Source: Diaphorobacter caeni (GTDB lineage Bacteria > Pseudomonadota > Gammaproteobacteria > Burkholderiales > Burkholderiaceae_C). Taken from it: DNA of 64,000 nucleotides. The stretch covers positions 88,618-152,617 of the forward strand of contig NZ_JADKYZ010000012.1 in assembly GCF_015354245.1 (NCBI RefSeq), read 5' to 3'. Below are positions 43,069 through 51,550 of the stretch, piece after piece (within the stretch, counting starts at the first letter, position 1; every line of letters starts with the position of its first letter). The notes beneath the pieces are model-generated. The model searched no databases. It saw only the letters and a list, made by a program, of their open reading frames with translations, and was not told the origin of the DNA. Made by a program: the position numbers and the translations under genes.

Positions 43069-44415
43069 TCAGGCCATCGCCAGTTTCATTTCGCTGAGGC
43101 GGCGGCGATAGGGCCCGAGCGCCAACGTGAAGAACAGCACGGTGAACACCATCAGCGAGACCACCGAGGTCAGCGCCCAGCGCAGGCCGTCGGCGCCCTG
43201 AGTGCCTGCAAAATGGTCGCTGAGAGCGCCGGTCACCATGGGCCCCAGACCGACGCCGAGCAAGGTGACGAACAGGTTGAGCAGGGCCGCGCCCACGCCG
43301 CGCTCGCTCGGGCTCACCATCTGGCTCACGGCACTGTAGGAGAGCGTGGGCCACCAGCTTGCGAAGAACGCGAAGATCAGCACGAACAGCATGGCGTGCG
43401 GAATCTGCGTGCTGCCCAGCGTCCAGAAGGCAGCGGTCGGCCACTGAAACACCGCGATGCCGGCGGGCAGCGAGATCAACGCGCCAAGTGCGGGAAGGCC
43501 CAGCTGCCAGCGGGGGTCTCGCTGGCAAAGACGGTCGCTGAGCCATCCGCAGAACACTGCCCCCACCACCGAGCCCACACCGCTCGCGAGGCCGAATGCC
43601 AGACCGGCATGGGCGATGCTCATGCCATGCGCCCGCATGAAGAAGGCGGGAGCCCAGACGCCGTAGCCGTATCCCGAGATCGCTGCGATGCCGCACGCGA
43701 TGGCCACGTTGCGCAGCGGCTTCATCGACAGCAGGCGCAGCGACTGGCGCAGCAGCGATTCCTGCGGTGTGTTCCTTGCGGCGTCCGGTTGGGCAGCAGC
43801 GGTCTCGAACGCGCCGCGCGCCGGCTCCTTCACGAACAGATAGACGACCAGACTCAGCAGCACGCCCGGAATGCCGAACGCGAGAAAGGCGGCGCGCCAG
43901 CCGTAGGCCTGCGCGATGAGGCCGCCGATGGACAGCCCGAGCAGCACGCCGAGATTCGGGCCCATCATGAAGAAGCTGATCGCGAGCGAGCGGCGCTTGG
44001 GCGGGTACATGTCGGCGATCATCGAGATGGATGGAGCCATGCCACCAGCTTCACCCACGGCCACGCTCATGCGGGCAACGAACAGTTGCCAGTAGTGCGT
44101 CGCCATACCGCAGCCCATGGTCGCCAGACTCCACACGCCGCAGCAGATCGCGACGATGGTGCGGCGGTTGTGCTTGTCAGCAAGGCGTCCCACGGGAATG
44201 CCGAGCGCCGCGTAGAGCAGCCCGAATGCGAGGCCGGTGAGCATGCCGATCTGGGTGTCCGTGGCGTTGAATTCGGCCTTGATCGGTTCAATCAGGATCG
44301 ATACGACCTGACGGTCGATGTAGGAAAAGATATAAACCGTGGCCAGCAGCGCAAGGCTGAGGTGGGTTCGCCAGGTAACGGCGGGGGGATGTTGGGGTGT
44401 AGGCATGAGCGGCAT
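43069..44415 (-). CDS. Major facilitator superfamily transporter
   Basis: Predicted 448-residue 12-helix permease resembling the one at 38666-39964: helix 1 YIFSYIDRQVVSILIEPIKA, loop GRLADKHNRR, and CGWLSDRLCQRDPRWQ in the second half. The family transports organic acids; bile acids or steroid acids are plausible from context. The start at 44415 has GGAG eight bases upstream, better than the alternatives at 44442 or 44406. It is divergent from the aldehyde dehydrogenase gene, which starts 118 bases away. Confidence 0.86.
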   Translation of the reverse strand: MPLMPTPQHPPAVTWRTHLSLALLATVYIFSYIDRQVVSILIEPIKAEFNATDTQIGMLTGLAFGLLYAALGIPVGRLADKHNRRTIVAICCGVWSLATMGCGMATHYWQLFVARMSVAVGEAGGMAPSISMIADMYPPKRRSLAISFFMMGPNLGVLLGLSIGGLIAQAYGWRAAFLAFGIPGVLLSLVVYLFVKEPARGAFETAAAQPDAARNTPQESLLRQSLRLLSMKPLRNVAIACGIAAISGYGYGVWAPAFFMRAHGMSIAHAGLAFGLASGVGSVVGAVFCGWLSDRLCQRDPRWQLGLPALGALISLPAGIAVFQWPTAAFWTLGSTQIPHAMLFVLIFAFFASWWPTLSYSAVSQMVSPSERGVGAALLNLFVTLLGVGLGPMVTGALSDHFAGTQGADGLRWALTSVVSLMVFTVLFFTLALGPYRRRLSEMKLAMA

Positions 44416-44532
44416 CGTGCGTGCTCCGAAACCGTGCGCCATCGTCCCTTTGGACGACGCTAGGGAAATCCTTAGACCCCAATATCCTCACGGAACGCAC
44501 CAGATAATTCATACCCCTCAGGAGACCCGACA

Positions 44533-45957
44533 GTGACCCAGTTCAACCAGTTTGACGCCATCGCCGCGCTGCAGCAGGCGCAGAAAAAAGCCTTCATCGT
44601 GAACGGCGCCGTCAGCGCCGATGTGCGCCAGCAGCGGCTGCAGCAGGTGATCGACCTGCTCGTAGAGTGCCAGGATGAGCTCTGCGCCGCCATGGGCGAG
44701 GACTTCGGCGGGCGTCCTGTGGAGTTTTCGCTGGCAAATGATGTACTGGGGTCGCTGGCGTCGCTCAAGCATGCGCGCGACCATTTCCGCGAGTGGATCG
44801 GCGACTCGCCGCGTGAGAGCGTCAAGCCGTTCGACATGTTCGGCGCCACTGCCTGGGTGAAGTACCAGCCCAAGGGCGTGGTCGGCGTGATCGGCACCTG
44901 GAATGCGCCGGTCTTCACGCTGCTGTCGCCGCTGGCCTGCATCTTTGCGGCGGGCAACAGCGCCGTGCTCAAGCCATCCGAAATCGCGCCGCGCACGGCA
45001 GCCGTGCTGGCGGATGCCATCGCCAAGCGCTTTGATCCCGCCGTGCTCACCGTGGTACAGGGCGACGCCGCCGTCTCGGCCGCGTTCGCCGAGCAGGCAT
45101 GGGACCATCTCGTGTTCACCGGCTCGATTCCGGTGGGCAAGTCGATCATGGCGGCCGCAGCGAAGAATCTCGTTCCGGTCACGCTGGAGCTGGGCGGCAA
45201 GTCGCCGGTGCTCATCGGCGAATCGGCCGACATCGCCAATGCCGCCGAGCGCATCGCCGTGGGCAAGGCGCTCAATTCGGGCCAGCTCTGCGTGGCACCC
45301 GACACCATCTGGGTGCATGCATCGCAGCTCGAGGCGCTGATCGCCAAGTTCAGCGAGGTCTACGCGGGCATGTACCCGAGCGTCACTGGCAATCGCGACA
45401 TGACGCCCATCGTCAACGAACGCCATCTTGCGCGCGTGAGCGGCTATGTGGCCGATGCCAAGGCGCGCGGCGCACGCGTGGTGGAAGTGGGCCAGGCGGC
45501 GGGGGAGGCCGATCGCCGTCTGCCGTTTGCACTGGTGGTCAATCCACCGCTGGACGCCGAAATCTCGCGTCACGAAATCTTCGGCCCCGCCGTGGTGCTG
45601 CGCACGTTCGACAGCATCCAGAACGCCGTCGCGCAGATCAATGCGGGCGACCGTCCGTTGGCGCTGTACTACTTCGGCACCGACGTCGCCGAGCGCGACT
45701 GGGTGCTGGACCACACGCTCTCTGGCGGCGTCTCGATCAATGACGTGACGATGCATCCCGCGCTGCACGAGGCTCCGTTCGGCGGCGTAGGCGCGTCGGG
45801 CATGGGCCACTACCACGGCCGCGAGGGCTTTCTGCAGTTCAGCCATGCGCGTTCGGTCTACAGCGCGGGCGGCCACGATCCTCGCCGCGAATGGGGCATG
45901 TTACCGCCATATGGCGAGCACTTCCTGCCGATGCTGAAAAGCTCCGTCACGGCGTGA
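44533..45957 (+). CDS. Aldehyde dehydrogenase (coniferyl-aldehyde-dehydrogenase-like)
   Basis: Predicted 474-residue NAD(P)-dependent aldehyde dehydrogenase. The cofactor region is GVIGTWNAPVFTLLSPL and VFTGSIPVGKSIM, the general base is in VTLELGGKSPV, and the nucleophilic cysteine is in NSGQLCVAPDTIWV. EIFGPAVVLRTF and FGGVGASGMGHYHG complete the signature. The start is GTG at 44533 with CAGGAGA upstream. The group oxidises aromatic or side-chain aldehydes; here an aldehyde from a bile-acid or steroid side chain is likely. A 7-alpha-HSDH-like SDR follows 100 bases downstream. Confidence 0.9.
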   Translation: MTQFNQFDAIAALQQAQKKAFIVNGAVSADVRQQRLQQVIDLLVECQDELCAAMGEDFGGRPVEFSLANDVLGSLASLKHARDHFREWIGDSPRESVKPFDMFGATAWVKYQPKGVVGVIGTWNAPVFTLLSPLACIFAAGNSAVLKPSEIAPRTAAVLADAIAKRFDPAVLTVVQGDAAVSAAFAEQAWDHLVFTGSIPVGKSIMAAAAKNLVPVTLELGGKSPVLIGESADIANAAERIAVGKALNSGQLCVAPDTIWVHASQLEALIAKFSEVYAGMYPSVTGNRDMTPIVNERHLARVSGYVADAKARGARVVEVGQAAGEADRRLPFALVVNPPLDAEISRHEIFGPAVVLRTFDSIQNAVAQINAGDRPLALYYFGTDVAERDWVLDHTLSGGVSINDVTMHPALHEAPFGGVGASGMGHYHGREGFLQFSHARSVYSAGGHDPRREWGMLPPYGEHFLPMLKSSVTA

Positions 45958-46058
45958 CTTCCGGCGTTCATGGTCCGTTTGGCGGATGCGCGCAGGCGCG
46001 TTCGCCATGAATATGGCTCTTCAATACCGCTCATCCAGACTACGAAGGAGATGAAAAG

Positions 46059-46829
46059 ATGAAGGACGTATTCCGCCAATTCGCGCTCGACGGACAGGTT
46101 GCCGTCGTCACCGGAGCAGGCAAGGGCATTGGCCGTGCCTGCGCGCTGATGCTTGCCGAGGCCGGAGCAGACGTGGCGCTGTTCGCACGCACCGAAACCG
46201 ATCTGGCCGAAGTGAAGGCCCGGATCGAGGCCATGGGCCGACGCGCGATCGCCGTGCCCGGTGACGTGAACAAGGACGCGGATCTTGACCAGCTGATCGC
46301 GCGCTCGGTCGCCGAGCTCGGCAAGCTCACCATTCTCATCAACAACGTGGGTGGCGGCGGTCCCAACGATCCGCGCAAGGTGCCCGGCAAAAGCCTCGGC
46401 GACATGCTCGCGTTCAACGTGGTGCCGGCCTACAGCCTGATCCAGAAGGCTGCGCCGGTCATGGCGGAGCGGGGCGGCGGCGCTGTGGTCAACATCTCCT
46501 CGGTCGCGGCGAAATATGCGCAGAAGCACTTCAGCGCGTACGGCGCCGCCAAGGCCGCGCTCAATCAGCTCACCCGCAATCTCGCGCAGGACTACGGTCC
46601 GAGCGTGCGCATCAACGCCATCGAGCCCGGCACCATCATGACCGAGGCCCTCGCGCCGTTCCTCACGCCCGAGCGCAAGGACAGGATGGTCAAGAGCACG
46701 CCGTTGGCACGCATGGGCCAGCCCGAGGACATCGCGGCGGCCGCGCTGTTTCTGGCGTCGCCGGCGGCGAGCTGGATTACCGGGAAGATTCTGTCTGTGG
46801 ACGGCGGGGTGGAAGCGCCGAATTTCTGA
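46059..46829 (+). CDS. 7-alpha-hydroxysteroid-dehydrogenase-like SDR
   Basis: Predicted 256-residue SDR. Cofactor loop TGAGKGIGRACALMLAEAGA, the NNVGGGGPNDP loop, which matches the NNAGGGGP loop of E. coli 7-alpha-HSDH, S147/S148, Y161 and K165 as the catalytic set, INAIEPGTIMTEAL and the end LFLASPAASWITGKILSVDG. This is among the closest SDR types to HdhA, which oxidises the 7-alpha-hydroxyl of cholate. It would let bile acids enter the steroid pathway. Substrate not proven. AAGGAGAT sets the start. Confidence 0.8.
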   Translation: MKDVFRQFALDGQVAVVTGAGKGIGRACALMLAEAGADVALFARTETDLAEVKARIEAMGRRAIAVPGDVNKDADLDQLIARSVAELGKLTILINNVGGGGPNDPRKVPGKSLGDMLAFNVVPAYSLIQKAAPVMAERGGGAVVNISSVAAKYAQKHFSAYGAAKAALNQLTRNLAQDYGPSVRINAIEPGTIMTEALAPFLTPERKDRMVKSTPLARMGQPEDIAAAALFLASPAASWITGKILSVDGGVEAPNF

Positions 46830-46872
46830 CGCGCGGTGTGGGCTGAAAGGACGCCGCAGGGCTCGGAACCGC

Positions 46873-46907
46873 ATTGCGCCGCACTGAATCTGTCAGCGCG
46901 GCGCAAT
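46873..46907. terminator. Hairpin between convergent genes
   Basis: ATTGCGCCGC, 15-base loop, GCGGCGCAAT. It lies between the 7-alpha-HSDH-like gene and the convergent DUF4124 gene. No T tract follows, so a terminator role is likely but not certain. Confidence 0.5.
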
Positions 46908-46921
46908 GGTTGGATCGTCCG

Positions 46922-47611
46922 TCAGAACACCAGCCCTGTCGGGTTGGATGGCGTAGGGCCGGAGGGCGCGGTCGTCTCGGGTTCAGGAGCGGGGCGCGCG
47001 GCGGGTCTGGCGGCTTGCGCAGGTGCGGGGGCCTGTGCAGGCTCCTTGGCGGTGACCAGCGGCGTGGGCAGCGGTCTGCGGTAGGAGCCCGGGAGCTGCG
47101 ACTTCTTGGGGTAGCCTGCTGCGTCCAGATACTGGGTCCACAGCGTATCGGCGAAGCCATTGAGGTGCTGTGCGCCGACGGTGGCGAACGGGATGTTGTT
47201 GTTGCCGCTCAGCGCCTTGAGCGCTTCCAGGCTTTCGTTGCTGCTCACCGTGCGCTCGGTGAACGGGATGCCGCGCGTGATCAGCAGATTGCGGGCGTTG
47301 ACGCAGGGCGTGCAGTCGTCCCCGGTGTAGAGCGTGACGGGGTAGCGGTTGACGACCTGCTGCAGCGTGTAGGGCAGGGCGCCGTTGCCGGAATCGCTCT
47401 CGGAGAACTCCGTGGACGAGCCACCCTTGCTCTTGACGCTCGTGTTCGCGTTGGCGTTGTTGGCGGGCGGCTGATCGGAGAAGGTCACCTTGCCGTCGGG
47501 GCCGACGCTGCGGTAGATCTGCTGCGCTGTTGCACTGTCCACCGGCACCAAGGCCGAAGCGCCCAGCAGGGCGGCTGCGGCAAACACGGACAACTTTCCG
47601 ACACGGCTCAT
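46922..47611 (-). CDS. DUF4124 / glutaredoxin-like periplasmic protein
   Basis: Predicted 229-residue exported protein. A signal peptide (about residues 1-29) is followed by a DUF4124 segment (QIYRSVGPDGKVTFSDQPP) and then a thioredoxin-like domain with VTLYTGDDCTPCVNARNLLI, where the CTPC pair is the redox motif. The C-terminal 40 residues are proline/alanine-rich. The combination is common in Comamonadaceae and Burkholderiales. It probably acts in periplasmic thiol chemistry. No operon partner. Confidence 0.8.
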   Translation of the reverse strand: MSRVGKLSVFAAAALLGASALVPVDSATAQQIYRSVGPDGKVTFSDQPPANNANANTSVKSKGGSSTEFSESDSGNGALPYTLQQVVNRYPVTLYTGDDCTPCVNARNLLITRGIPFTERTVSSNESLEALKALSGNNNIPFATVGAQHLNGFADTLWTQYLDAAGYPKKSQLPGSYRRPLPTPLVTAKEPAQAPAPAQAARPAARPAPEPETTAPSGPTPSNPTGLVF

Positions 47612-47724
47612 TTTGGGGTTCCCTCCTGGATCATCCTGATTCGAACTCTCCGCTCTTGCGAACGGAGAGTCGCGATCTTGACACGAAAAAAGCCGCTATT
47701 CAATTGAGCGGAGCGTTGCAGCGG

Positions 47725-47747
47725 GTGTGGAGATCGTCCACACGCTC
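47725..47747 (-). repeat. Post-stop hairpin repeat, copy 1
   Basis: GTGTGGA-GATCG-TCCACAC, a perfect seven-base stem beginning directly after the prlC stop codon on the minus strand (which reads GAGCGTGTGGACGATCTCC). A near-identical sequence follows the stop codon of the response regulator at 50891-50926. Confidence 0.6.
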
Positions 47748-49796
47748 TCAGTTCGCCATGCCCTGGTGGCGCAGCAGCGCGTCGAGCTGCGGCTCGCGGC
47801 CTCGGAAGGCCTTGAACGACTCCATGGCCGGGCGGGCGCCGCCGGCTTCGAGAATCGATTCACGGTACTTGCGGCCGGTCTCGGGATTGGGCGAGCCGTC
47901 GGGCAGCACCGTTTCCTCGAATGCGGCATAGGCGTCGGCGGAGAGCACCTCGGCCCACTTGTAGCTGTAGTAGCCCGCCGCATAGCCACCCGCGAAGATG
48001 TGGCTGAACGTGTGGGCCATGCGGTTGTAGACCGGTGACGGCAGCACGGCAACGTCGGCGCGCACCTTCTGCAGCACGGGCATGACGGGCTGTGCAGGGT
48101 CATGTTCGGTGTGCAGCAGCATGTCGAACAGGGCGAATTCGATCTGGCGCAGCGTCTGCATGCCGGACTGAAAATTCTTCGCCGCGATCATCTTGTCGTA
48201 GAGCGCGCGGGGCAGGGCCTCGCCGGTGTCGACATGGGCGGTCATGTGCTTGAGCACATCCCATTCCCAGCAGAAGTTTTCCATGAACTGGCTGGGCAGC
48301 TCCACCGCGTCCCATTCGACGCCGGAAATGCCCGAGACGTCGCGCTCGTTCACCTGCGTGAGCATGTGGTGCAGGCCGTGGCCGGTTTCGTGGAACAGGG
48401 TGATCACGTCGTCATGCGTGAGCAGTGCGGGCTTGCCCTCGACGCCCGCCGCGAAATTGCACACCAGATGCGCGACCGGCGTCTGCAACTGGTGGGTGTC
48501 GGGACGCATCCAGCGGGTGCGCACGTCGTCCATCCACGCGCCGCCGCGCTTGCCCTTGCGGGCAGGTTGGTCGAGGTAGAACTGACCGACCAGCACCGCG
48601 CCCTGCGGCGTCTGGCGCTCGATGCGGTAGAACTCGACGGCCGGATTCCACACGGGCGCGCTGTCCTTGCGGATCGAGACTTCGAACAGCGTCTCCACGA
48701 TCTTGAACAGACCGGCCAGCACCTTGGGCGCCGGGAAATACTGCTTGAGTTCCTGCTCGCTGAACGAGTAGCGGGCTTCCTTGAGCTTTTCGGAAATGAA
48801 CGGCCAGTCCCACGGCTGCGGATCGGCGAGCCCCAGATCGTTCTTCGCGAAGGCGCGCAGATCGGCCACGTCCTTCTCGCCGTAGGGCTTGGCGCGCTGT
48901 CCCAGATCGCGCAGGAAATCGATGACTTCCTTGGGCGACTTCGCCATCTTGGTGACGACCGAAACCTCTCCGAAGTTCGCGTAGCCGAGCAGCTGGGACT
49001 CTTCCTTGCGCAGCGCCAGAATCTCCTGCATGTTGGCCGAGTTGTCGAATTTCAGGGCATCGCCCTCGGCCTGGTCCGAGGCGCGGGTCACATAGGCGTG
49101 GTAGAGCTTCTCGCGCAGCGCGCTGCTCTTGGCGAACTGCATCACCGGCAGGTAGCAGGGCAGCTTGAGCGTGAGTTTGTAGCCGGCCTTGCCATCGGCC
49201 TCGGCAGCGGCGCGGGCGGCCTGCTGGATGTCCTCGGGCACACCGTCCAGTTCATCGATCTCGGCGTAGTAGGCAAACGCGTCCGTTGCATCCAGCGCGT
49301 TTTCGCTGAACTTCTGGCTCAGCTCGGCCATGCGTTCCTGAATCTTGGCGAATCGCTCCTTGGCCGCCCCTTGCAGTTCGGCGCCGGAGAGCACGAAGCC
49401 GCGCATCGCGTGGTCCCATGCCGCGCGCTGTTCCTTGTTCAGCGAGCCCGGCGTGATGGCCTTGTACTTGGCGTACAGGCGCTCGTCGGCACCGAGGCGC
49501 GTCCAGAACTCGGTGACCTTGGGCAGAGCCTCGTTGTAGGCTGCGCGCAGCTCGGGCGTATCGGCCACGCTGTTGAGGTGGTTGATCGCGCCCCAAGCGG
49601 TTCCGAGCTTCTCGGTGGCCACGTCCAGCACCGCCGAAATGTCGTTCCAGGCTGCGGGAAAATCCGGCTGGGTGACCTTCTCGAGCGCGTCGTTGGCGCG
49701 GGCGATCAGGGCGTCGATGGCGGGGCCCACGTCGGACGGCTGGATGCGGTCGAACGGAGGGAGGTTGTAGTTCTCAAGAAGTGGATTGCTGCTCAT
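47748..49796 (-). CDS. prlC: Oligopeptidase A (M3 family zinc metallopeptidase)
   Basis: Predicted 682-residue cytoplasmic thimet-type oligopeptidase that degrades short peptides, including cleaved signal peptides. The zinc motif is TLFHETGHGLHHML (HExxH plus downstream glutamate in SGVEWDAVELPSQF). Length and the end KAFRGREPQLDALLRHQG match E. coli PrlC/OpdA. The ATG at 49796 gives MSSNPLLENYNLPPF, the family start; the in-frame upstream extension is not conserved-looking. It is followed on the minus strand by a hairpin repeat, and folD lies upstream on the same strand. Confidence 0.94.
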   Translation of the reverse strand: MSSNPLLENYNLPPFDRIQPSDVGPAIDALIARANDALEKVTQPDFPAAWNDISAVLDVATEKLGTAWGAINHLNSVADTPELRAAYNEALPKVTEFWTRLGADERLYAKYKAITPGSLNKEQRAAWDHAMRGFVLSGAELQGAAKERFAKIQERMAELSQKFSENALDATDAFAYYAEIDELDGVPEDIQQAARAAAEADGKAGYKLTLKLPCYLPVMQFAKSSALREKLYHAYVTRASDQAEGDALKFDNSANMQEILALRKEESQLLGYANFGEVSVVTKMAKSPKEVIDFLRDLGQRAKPYGEKDVADLRAFAKNDLGLADPQPWDWPFISEKLKEARYSFSEQELKQYFPAPKVLAGLFKIVETLFEVSIRKDSAPVWNPAVEFYRIERQTPQGAVLVGQFYLDQPARKGKRGGAWMDDVRTRWMRPDTHQLQTPVAHLVCNFAAGVEGKPALLTHDDVITLFHETGHGLHHMLTQVNERDVSGISGVEWDAVELPSQFMENFCWEWDVLKHMTAHVDTGEALPRALYDKMIAAKNFQSGMQTLRQIEFALFDMLLHTEHDPAQPVMPVLQKVRADVAVLPSPVYNRMAHTFSHIFAGGYAAGYYSYKWAEVLSADAYAAFEETVLPDGSPNPETGRKYRESILEAGGARPAMESFKAFRGREPQLDALLRHQGMAN

Positions 49797-49871
49797 GTTG
49801 GAATAGGTATCGCCAAAACGCCAGAATTCAAGCGCCACCGGAGCTGACCGGCGGCGTTTTCCCAACCCGGA

Positions 49872-50729
49872 TCAGCCCGCTGTGCGCTCGGCCGATTCCA
49901 TGGTGTTGACCAGCAGCATCGTAATGGTCATGGGACCGACACCACCGGGCACGGGGGTAATGAAGCCCGCCACCTCCTTGACGCCGTCGTAGTCCACGTC
50001 GCCGCAGAGCTTGCCCGCGTCGTCGCGGTTCATGCCCACGTCGATCACCACGGCGCCGGGCTTGACCATGTCGGCCGTCAGCACGTTGCGCTTGCCCACG
50101 GCGGCCACGACCACGTCGGCCTGGCGCGTCATCGCGCCCAGATCGGCCGTGCCGCTGTGCGTGACGGTCACCGTGGCATTGGCGGCCAGCAGCATCATCG
50201 CCATGGGCTTGCCGACGATGTTGGAGCGGCCGATCACCACCGCATGCTTGCCACGCAGATCCTTCATGCCGATGGACTCGAGCATCTTCATGCAGCCGTA
50301 GGGCGTGCAGGCCTTGAAGCCGACTTCACCGACCATCAACGCGCCGGCGCTGGCCACGTGGAAGCCGTCCACGTCCTTGGCGGGCGAGATGGTTTCGATG
50401 ACCTTGTGGTCGTCGATGTGCTTGGGCAGCGGCAACTGCACGAGGATGCCGTGGATGCTCGGGTCGTTGTTGAGCGCCTCGACGCGGGCCAGCAGCTCTG
50501 CCTCGGTCATCGTGGCGTCGTACTTCTCGAGCACGGAGTGGAAACCGGCTTCTTCGCAGGCCTTGACCTTGTTGCGCACATAGACCTGGGACGCCTGGTT
50601 GTCACCGACGAGGATCACGGCCAGACCGGGCGTGATGCCGGATTTCGCCTTGAGCGTTGCGGCGCGTGCGGCGACTTCGGTGCGGAGTTGGGCGGAGAGG
50701 GCCTTGCCATCGATGATTTGGGCTGTCAT
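49872..50729 (-). CDS. folD: Bifunctional methylenetetrahydrofolate dehydrogenase/cyclohydrolase
   Basis: Predicted 285-residue FolD, which interconverts methylene-, methenyl- and 10-formyl-tetrahydrofolate. Motifs: [20 protein letters not shown], with the catalytic lysine in [47 protein letters not shown]. Canonical length. It lies downstream of the response regulator gene, separated by a terminator, and upstream of prlC. Confidence 0.97.
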   Translation of the reverse strand: MTAQIIDGKALSAQLRTEVAARAATLKAKSGITPGLAVILVGDNQASQVYVRNKVKACEEAGFHSVLEKYDATMTEAELLARVEALNNDPSIHGILVQLPLPKHIDDHKVIETISPAKDVDGFHVASAGALMVGEVGFKACTPYGCMKMLESIGMKDLRGKHAVVIGRSNIVGKPMAMMLLAANATVTVTHSGTADLGAMTRQADVVVAAVGKRNVLTADMVKPGAVVIDVGMNRDDAGKLCGDVDYDGVKEVAGFITPVPGGVGPMTITMLLVNTMESAERTAG

Positions 50730-50788
50730 GGTGCGGGGAACTTCAAAGAAACGAAAAAACGAAAACGAAAAGCGGACGGTAGAAATGC

Positions 50789-50826
50789 AAAAAGCTGCCG
50801 CGATTTTCGGTTCGCGGGCAGCTTTT
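50789..50826 (-). terminator. Rho-independent terminator after the response regulator gene
   Basis: AAAAGCTGCC with GCGA, loop, then TCGC and GGCAGCTTTT: a 14-pair stem with one bulge. On the minus strand it is followed by TTTTTGCATTTCT. It separates the two-component operon from folD. Confidence 0.85.
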
Positions 50827-50890
50827 GGGAAATGACGGGGCTTTCAGGGCGTGTTTACGATCTCAGCGCGAGGCCGCGCCTGCAAGACAG

Positions 50891-50926
50891 TGTGGAGATC
50901 GCATTGTGGAGATCGTCAACACGCTC
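50891..50926 (-). repeat. Post-stop hairpin repeat, copy 2
   Basis: Contains TGTGGAGATCG twice followed by TCAACACGCTC. On the minus strand GAGCGTGTTGACGATCTCC starts directly after the response-regulator stop codon, as in copy 1 behind prlC, with one base different in that stretch. Confidence 0.55.
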
Positions 50927-51550
50927 TTAGGCCTTTGCCGTGGGGCCGAGTGCAATCTTGAGCAGGTCGGCCACCGTGTTGGCGTTGAGCTTTTCCATGA
51001 TGTTGGCGCGGTGCGCTTCCACGGTCTTGATGCTGATGCCGAGGTCGTCGGCGATCTGCTTGTTCAGACGACCGGCGACGATGCGCTCGAGCACCTGCGA
51101 TTCGCGGCCGGTGAGCTTGGAGAGGAGGGCATCGCGGCTGGCGGCCTGTTGGTGGCCGGAGAAGGCTTCGCGCGCATGGTCGAGCATGCGTTCGACCAAG
51201 GGCACCAGTTCGTCTTCGTTGAACGGTTTCTGGATGAAATCCAGCGCACCCTTCTTCATGGTGTTCACCGCCATCGGAACGTCGCCGTGACCGGTGATGA
51301 AGACGATGGGCAGCGGGGAGTTGCGCTCCAGCAGACGGTCCTGCAGCTCGAGGCCGGTCATGCCGCCCATGCGGATGTCGACGATCAGACAGGCGACCTC
51401 ACGGGGGTCGTATCGCGCCAGAAATGATTCAGCCGAATCAAAGCAACGCACGCGGTAGTCTTTGCCTTCCAATAACCATTGCAGGGAATCACGTACCGCT
51501 TCGTCGTCATCAACGACGTAGATGGTGCCTTTTTTCGGGATCAAACTCAT
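50927..51550 (-). CDS. FixJ/TtrR-type response regulator
   Basis: Predicted 207-residue regulator. The receiver domain (residues 9-125) has the acidic pair in VVDDDEAVRD, the phosphorylated D58 in CLIVDIRMGG, T/S in VFITGHGD and K in ALDFIQKPF. The C-terminal LuxR-type helix-turn-helix is LTGRESQVLERIVAG followed by LGISIKTVEAHRANIMEKL. Cognate kinase: the upstream gene, which its start overlaps by four bases. The target is not known; the divergent pyruvate dehydrogenase operon is a candidate by position only. Confidence 0.92.
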   Translation of the reverse strand: MSLIPKKGTIYVVDDDEAVRDSLQWLLEGKDYRVRCFDSAESFLARYDPREVACLIVDIRMGGMTGLELQDRLLERNSPLPIVFITGHGDVPMAVNTMKKGALDFIQKPFNEDELVPLVERMLDHAREAFSGHQQAASRDALLSKLTGRESQVLERIVAGRLNKQIADDLGISIKTVEAHRANIMEKLNANTVADLLKIALGPTAKA

